Source: Colletotrichum lupini
Lineage: Eukaryota > Ascomycota > Sordariomycetes > Glomerellales > Glomerellaceae
Direction: 5' to 3'
Assembly (NCBI RefSeq): GCF_023278565.1
Contig: NC_064678.1
Location: 744,001-808,000, forward strand
Length of the DNA stretch: 64,000 nucleotides
Below are positions 60,954-64,000 of this stretch, one piece after another (position 1 is the first letter of the stretch; every line of letters starts with the position of its first letter). The notes below the pieces were generated by a model. That model saw only the letters and a program-made list of their open reading frames with translations, did no database searches and was not told where the DNA came from. Position numbers and translations under genes: made by a program.

Positions 60954-61712
60954 ATGGCAAACCACCGCGAAAAGGTCACAAGATTCGAGAAAAATATGGA
61001 CAATAGCCTTTCACCTTGTCTACGACTTCTTTTCTTTCTTCTAGGCGCATCAATATGCACCCTTTTCACTCTTCTGGTTCCCTTCTCTCCATTTTACGGA
61101 ACTGATCACGGGAATCACGGTCACTCTGATACCAACCTCGGGCTCATCACCGGCCTGCTCAAGGACAAATTCCCTTGCGGCAGAGATACTCCCACTGCAT
61201 TGTCACGTGGGTGCAAGTTTGAGTCATACACGGCGACATGGCAACCTCCGCAATGTTTTGACTCGGCTCTAGATGCCGAGTTCCGCCAGACTCGCCCATG
61301 GAAGTTCTTTACGTCTCGGAATTCAACCACCGAGTTATCCTGGTCTGACGTGGAGAAGATCAAACCAGGACAGGCGTGGACGACATGGGAGTTCCATCTC
61401 TACTCTTGCGCGTTTCTGTGGAAGAAAGAGGTCAAGATCGCGCACGGATTGGTCTCTGGTACCATCGACTACCACCAGTGCCTAGACCATGCGTTGATGC
61501 ACGACTACGCGAGGCCCAAGGACCATGTGAGTATCCCTTACTGGCCTCGCTTTACTTCTTGTCGACCGCCTAGCGACATATCCGTTCACCAATTCGATTT
61601 GAAACCTGGTGTGGAAAAGGGGCTTGGTATTGATGGACAACTGGCTGAAGTGCATGGCCATTCTCATATTCACGGGGCGAATAAGGAATTTGATCACAAG
61701 CCAAGGGAATAG
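60954..61712 (+). CDS. UstYa-like paralogue with degenerate HxxHC motifs
   Basis: Intact, 252 residues from ATG 60954; the frame is open further upstream, but this ATG directly precedes a charged tail and a membrane helix (about 24-44, RLLFFLLGASICTLFTLLVPF). The lumenal part mirrors the neighbour at 59447: PCGRDTPTALSRGCKFE (75-90) and WQPPQCFDSALDAEF, then RPWKFFTSRNST. At the first motif position it has H148-L-Y-S-C152 (HxxSC). At the second it has D172-Y-H-Q-C176, where both expected histidines are replaced. It is therefore either a partner subunit without its own metal site or an oxidase with altered chemistry. A His-rich stretch lies at the C-terminus (HGHSHIHG). It is transcribed toward the precursor gene on the same strand. 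Confidence 0.72.
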   Translation: MANHREKVTRFEKNMDNSLSPCLRLLFFLLGASICTLFTLLVPFSPFYGTDHGNHGHSDTNLGLITGLLKDKFPCGRDTPTALSRGCKFESYTATWQPPQCFDSALDAEFRQTRPWKFFTSRNSTTELSWSDVEKIKPGQAWTTWEFHLYSCAFLWKKEVKIAHGLVSGTIDYHQCLDHALMHDYARPKDHVSIPYWPRFTSCRPPSDISVHQFDLKPGVEKGLGIDGQLAEVHGHSHIHGANKEFDHKPRE

Positions 61713-62614
61713 ACCATTTTCGTCACTGGAGGCAAATGTTGTAGCAGACTGATTAGCCAATGTCTTCGTTCTCGGGCTCGCCATGCAATAGTATAGTCAC
61801 CATTCCTACCATAAATCCCACATATCGTGACGATTAACGTAAAGTCCTCTGATCCTCATACGTGGGTAACCAAGTTCGTTTCAAGTCAAGGTTCAATACC
61901 CTGAACATGGTGGAAATCACAGTCTAGACTACCGGGAACTGATCCATCATTGGGCAGACAAAGTAAGCTACACACTATTGTCGATAACCGAGAGAGACAG
62001 TGTCTTCAGAATTTCACCTTACGACTAGGTTCACAATAAGGATCAGGGTTTTTTAGTAAAAACAAAGCAGGGCAACTACTTGTTCTCGAAAGTATCCCAC
62101 TTTCCGCCGTTTAAGCTTCCGTCATCCCACCCAGCAAGCTCAAGGTTGGAAGCCTTTTGTGTGCGTGCCCAAACTATCAACTTGGCCTTGCCAAAGCTGC
62201 ATAAGGGGACTCAAACGCGCCGGGGATCCTCTTTGGGGTCATTGGAGCAAGAAAGTAACGCGAATCGACTAGGAAACCTTTCCAAATTGAGTCATTGTTG
62301 CTAGCTATGCTCTTGGTGATACACGGTTCCGCGGATGTACGGCTCGAGCCGGAACATTAATCATTATTCTATAAGCTAGTATATGCAAATGGAGATATTC
62401 CAACAAACCTTGAGGTAATCAACTACCGCAGATAACGTGACTAGGTCTGCTCGTCTGCCACGAGGGTGTCGGAAGACAAGCTGTAAAAGGGAGTAGGAAC
62501 GCCATATATGACCACGTTACATCCCACGCTGTCTACCTTGGTGTTCGAGCATCTAACAAATCAGACAACTACAATACACCAACTATATCTGTTATCATTA
62601 TCCAACAACTCACA
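61713..62614. other. Intergenic upstream of the repeat precursor
   Basis: About 900 bp without a supported gene. The last 110 bp hold a possible TATA element and a CA-rich leader before the precursor ATG. Confidence 0.5.
62503..62510 (+). promoter_or_regulatory. Possible TATA box of the precursor gene
   Basis: CATATATG about 105 bp before ATG 62615, followed by a CA-rich leader (ACAACTACAATACACC). Position fits; otherwise unsupported. Confidence 0.3.
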
Positions 62615-63413
62615 ATGAGATTCACCGCCCTTACTTCCGTTGCAATCCTTGCAGCCACTGCTCTTGCGGCACCGACCATCCAGAGAGAGGAGAAACGGGC
62701 TTTCGTCACTGACGAGCTTGGTACGTGTTTGAAGCACTTAAGATTCCGTAGACAATTGAGTGGTCTAACTGACGAGTAAAGATCCTCGCGCGTTTGTCAC
62801 CGAAGACAAACGCGAGTTTGTGACTGAGCCAGAGAGACGCTCCTTTGTTACAGAGGACAAGCGAGGATTTGTCACTGAGGAGAAGCGTGGTTTCGTCACC
62901 GAAGATGAAATGGGGAAGAGAGGTTTCGTCACCGAGCCCGATATGAGCAAGCGTGGCTTCGTGACGGAGCCAGAGAAGAGATCTTTTGTCACTGAGGACA
63001 AGCGCAGCTTCGTGACCGAACCCGAGAAGCGCGCCTTCGTCACTGAGGGTAAGCGCAGCTTCGTGACCGAACCCGAGAAGCGCGCCTTCGTCACTGAGGA
63101 CAAGAGAAGCTTTGTCACGGAGCCCGAGAAGCGCGGTTTCGTCACTGAAGAGAAGAGGGGCTTCGTCACTGAGCCTGAGAAGAGATCCTTCATTACAGAG
63201 AAGCGTGGCTTTGTCACCGAGGACAAGCGTAGCTTTGTTACGGAGCCTGAGAAGAGATCTTTCGTCACTGAAGACAAGCGCGGCTTTGTTACCGAGCCTG
63301 AGAAGCGTGGATTTGTCACTGAGGAGAAGCGCTCTTTCATCACTGAGCCCCACAAGAGAGGCTTTGTCACCGAGGACAAGCGTGCCTTCGTTACTGACGA
63401 GGACATGGAGTAA
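62615..63413 (+). CDS. Secreted kexin-repeat peptide precursor, candidate RiPP (dikaritin-like)
   Basis: ATG 62615, one 61-bp intron (62721-62781), stop at 63413; 245 residues. Residues 1-19 form a clear signal peptide (MRFTALTSVAILAATALAA), followed by a short leader ending in EEKR. The rest is 25 tandem units of the form (A/G/S/E)-F-(V/I)-T-(E/D) plus an acidic tail. Nearly all end in Lys-Arg (one RR, one DPR); typical units are SFVTEDKR and GFVTEPEKR. KR is the Kex2 cleavage site in the Golgi, so processing would free many copies of acidic 5-9-residue peptides. Signal peptide plus KR-separated repeats is the architecture of ustiloxin- and phomopsin-type RiPP precursors and of other fungal kexin-processed repeat proteins. 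Two UstYa-like genes and an MFS exporter lie within 5.3 kb upstream. The core has Phe but no Tyr, Cys or Trp. A wall-active or signalling peptide is the main alternative. Confidence 0.85.
62699..63410 (+). repeat. Tandem coding repeat, 25 units of mostly 24 or 27 bp
   Basis: Each unit encodes xFVT(E/D) plus a tail and Lys-Arg. Two lengths dominate: 8 codons (ending EDKR, EEKR or EGKR) and 9 codons (ending EPEKR). They often alternate, giving a higher-order period near 51 bp. Units 6 and 7 have 11 codons (DEMGKR, PDMSKR); unit 17 has 7 (SFITEKR). An intron interrupts unit 1. Silent codon differences between units show the array is not a recent identical expansion throughout. Confidence 0.88.
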
Positions 63414-64000
63414 AACTCATATGATCTTCGGTACTTTGAGAATAATGGAGACGATGGAACAGACAAGTGGTGGTAAATGGTACAGATTGTCCTCTCGGGA
63501 GGCGGTACTTGCTGTAGTTTTTCTTGATTACGTTAGACAAGGTAGCTTCAACAGCAGACTGGTCACTGAAATCAAAAATCTTGTCTCTCGCTTTACATTG
63601 GTTCTACTGCGATGACGGAAAGACTGTGTGTCAACGGTGTGTCATCAATGGAACTGATAAGCTAGGGATTAACAATATATTGAACGAAGGAGGAATTGAA
63701 AGCTATGAAGCTTGTATGGCATTGAGAGCTATTCCACTGACAAAAGCTACAAGGGGTGTTGTTTAACGAGGCCATTTTCTTTCTGCACGTTGCATGTATT
63801 TGATTGAGGCATTGCTGCCAATCAACCGAAAGCTAAAGCAACCCTAGATTCTGCCCTACTCAGTGTCACCAGTCAGCCAGATTTCGTGGCCGTTTCCTTC
63901 ATTTACGATGCGGCTATTCAGACACCCTAAGACTGCAACACCACTTGCAATCCACCAGACCAAGCCTGTGATGTTATGGGACGACCCGTAGCTATACACG
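63414..64000. other. 3' flank of the precursor gene, end of window
   Basis: About 590 bp; short frames only, no motif recognised. Other members of the precursor cluster could lie beyond the window. Confidence 0.5.

Noticed and set aside
62699..63410. Regular short repeats as a CRISPR array
   Set aside because: The repeats are coding, contiguous and without unique spacers, in a eukaryotic genome.
62615..63413. Alpha-type mating pheromone precursor
   Set aside because: Those repeats in ascomycetes carry Trp/Cys-containing peptides; here no Trp or Cys occurs in the repeat region.
62706..63466. Long open frames antisense to the precursor (about 215 and 233 codons, repetitive)
   Set aside because: They are by-products of the repeat unit: a stop-free 24/27-bp unit stays open in several frames. 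The sense frame alone has a signal peptide, an intron and KR spacing.

Overview
The window comes from a filamentous ascomycete (Pezizomycotina, probably a Sordariomycete). Genes carry short GT-AG introns of about 50-95 bp with fungal branch sites. The repeats are extremely AT-rich and stop-riddled in the way repeat-induced point mutation (RIP) leaves them. The gene families are typical of fungal secondary metabolism. No rRNA or tRNA gene and no CRISPR array is visible.

Left part (1-24.6 kb): the 3' part of an O-fucosyltransferase-like gene. Then a two-module NRPS on the minus strand (T-C-A-T-E-C-A-T-C, about 3213 codons once interruptions are discounted). It is split in its second carrier domain by a 688-bp repeat element with a perfect 5-bp target duplication. 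Next come an intracellular alpha-amylase with one in-frame stop, a secreted S41-type peptidase with one frameshift, and an intact SAM methyltransferase. The spacers between them are long and gene-poor.

Centre (24.6-54.2 kb): a damaged secondary-metabolite cluster. A Zn(II)2Cys6 regulator is interrupted near its C-terminus by a 7.4-kb RIP-degraded Ty1/Copia LTR retrotransposon. An intact cytochrome P450 and an intact EamA-type transporter follow. A reducing PKS without an ER domain is split inside its KR domain by a second, 7.0-kb Copia element. An intact stand-alone enoyl reductase, divergent from the PKS, is the likely trans-acting ER. All three LTR-type insertions have clean 5-bp target duplications, and in each case the host reading frame continues exactly across the site. 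The NRPS, the regulator and the PKS were therefore separately inactivated by transposition.

Right part (54.2-64 kb): a stand-alone C-methyltransferase-like protein and an MFS exporter. Then a divergent pair of single-pass membrane proteins of the UstYa-like type, one with two perfect HxxHC motifs and one with degenerate ones. About 0.9 kb further lies a secreted precursor built of 25 short units of the pattern xF(V/I)T(E/D)..., nearly all bounded by Lys-Arg. This looks like an intact, tyrosine-free, kexin-processed RiPP (dikaritin-like) locus and is the most interesting candidate system in the window. The S41 peptidase at 18 kb belongs to a type also found in ustiloxin/phomopsin clusters, but it is 42 kb away and frameshifted, so any link is speculative.
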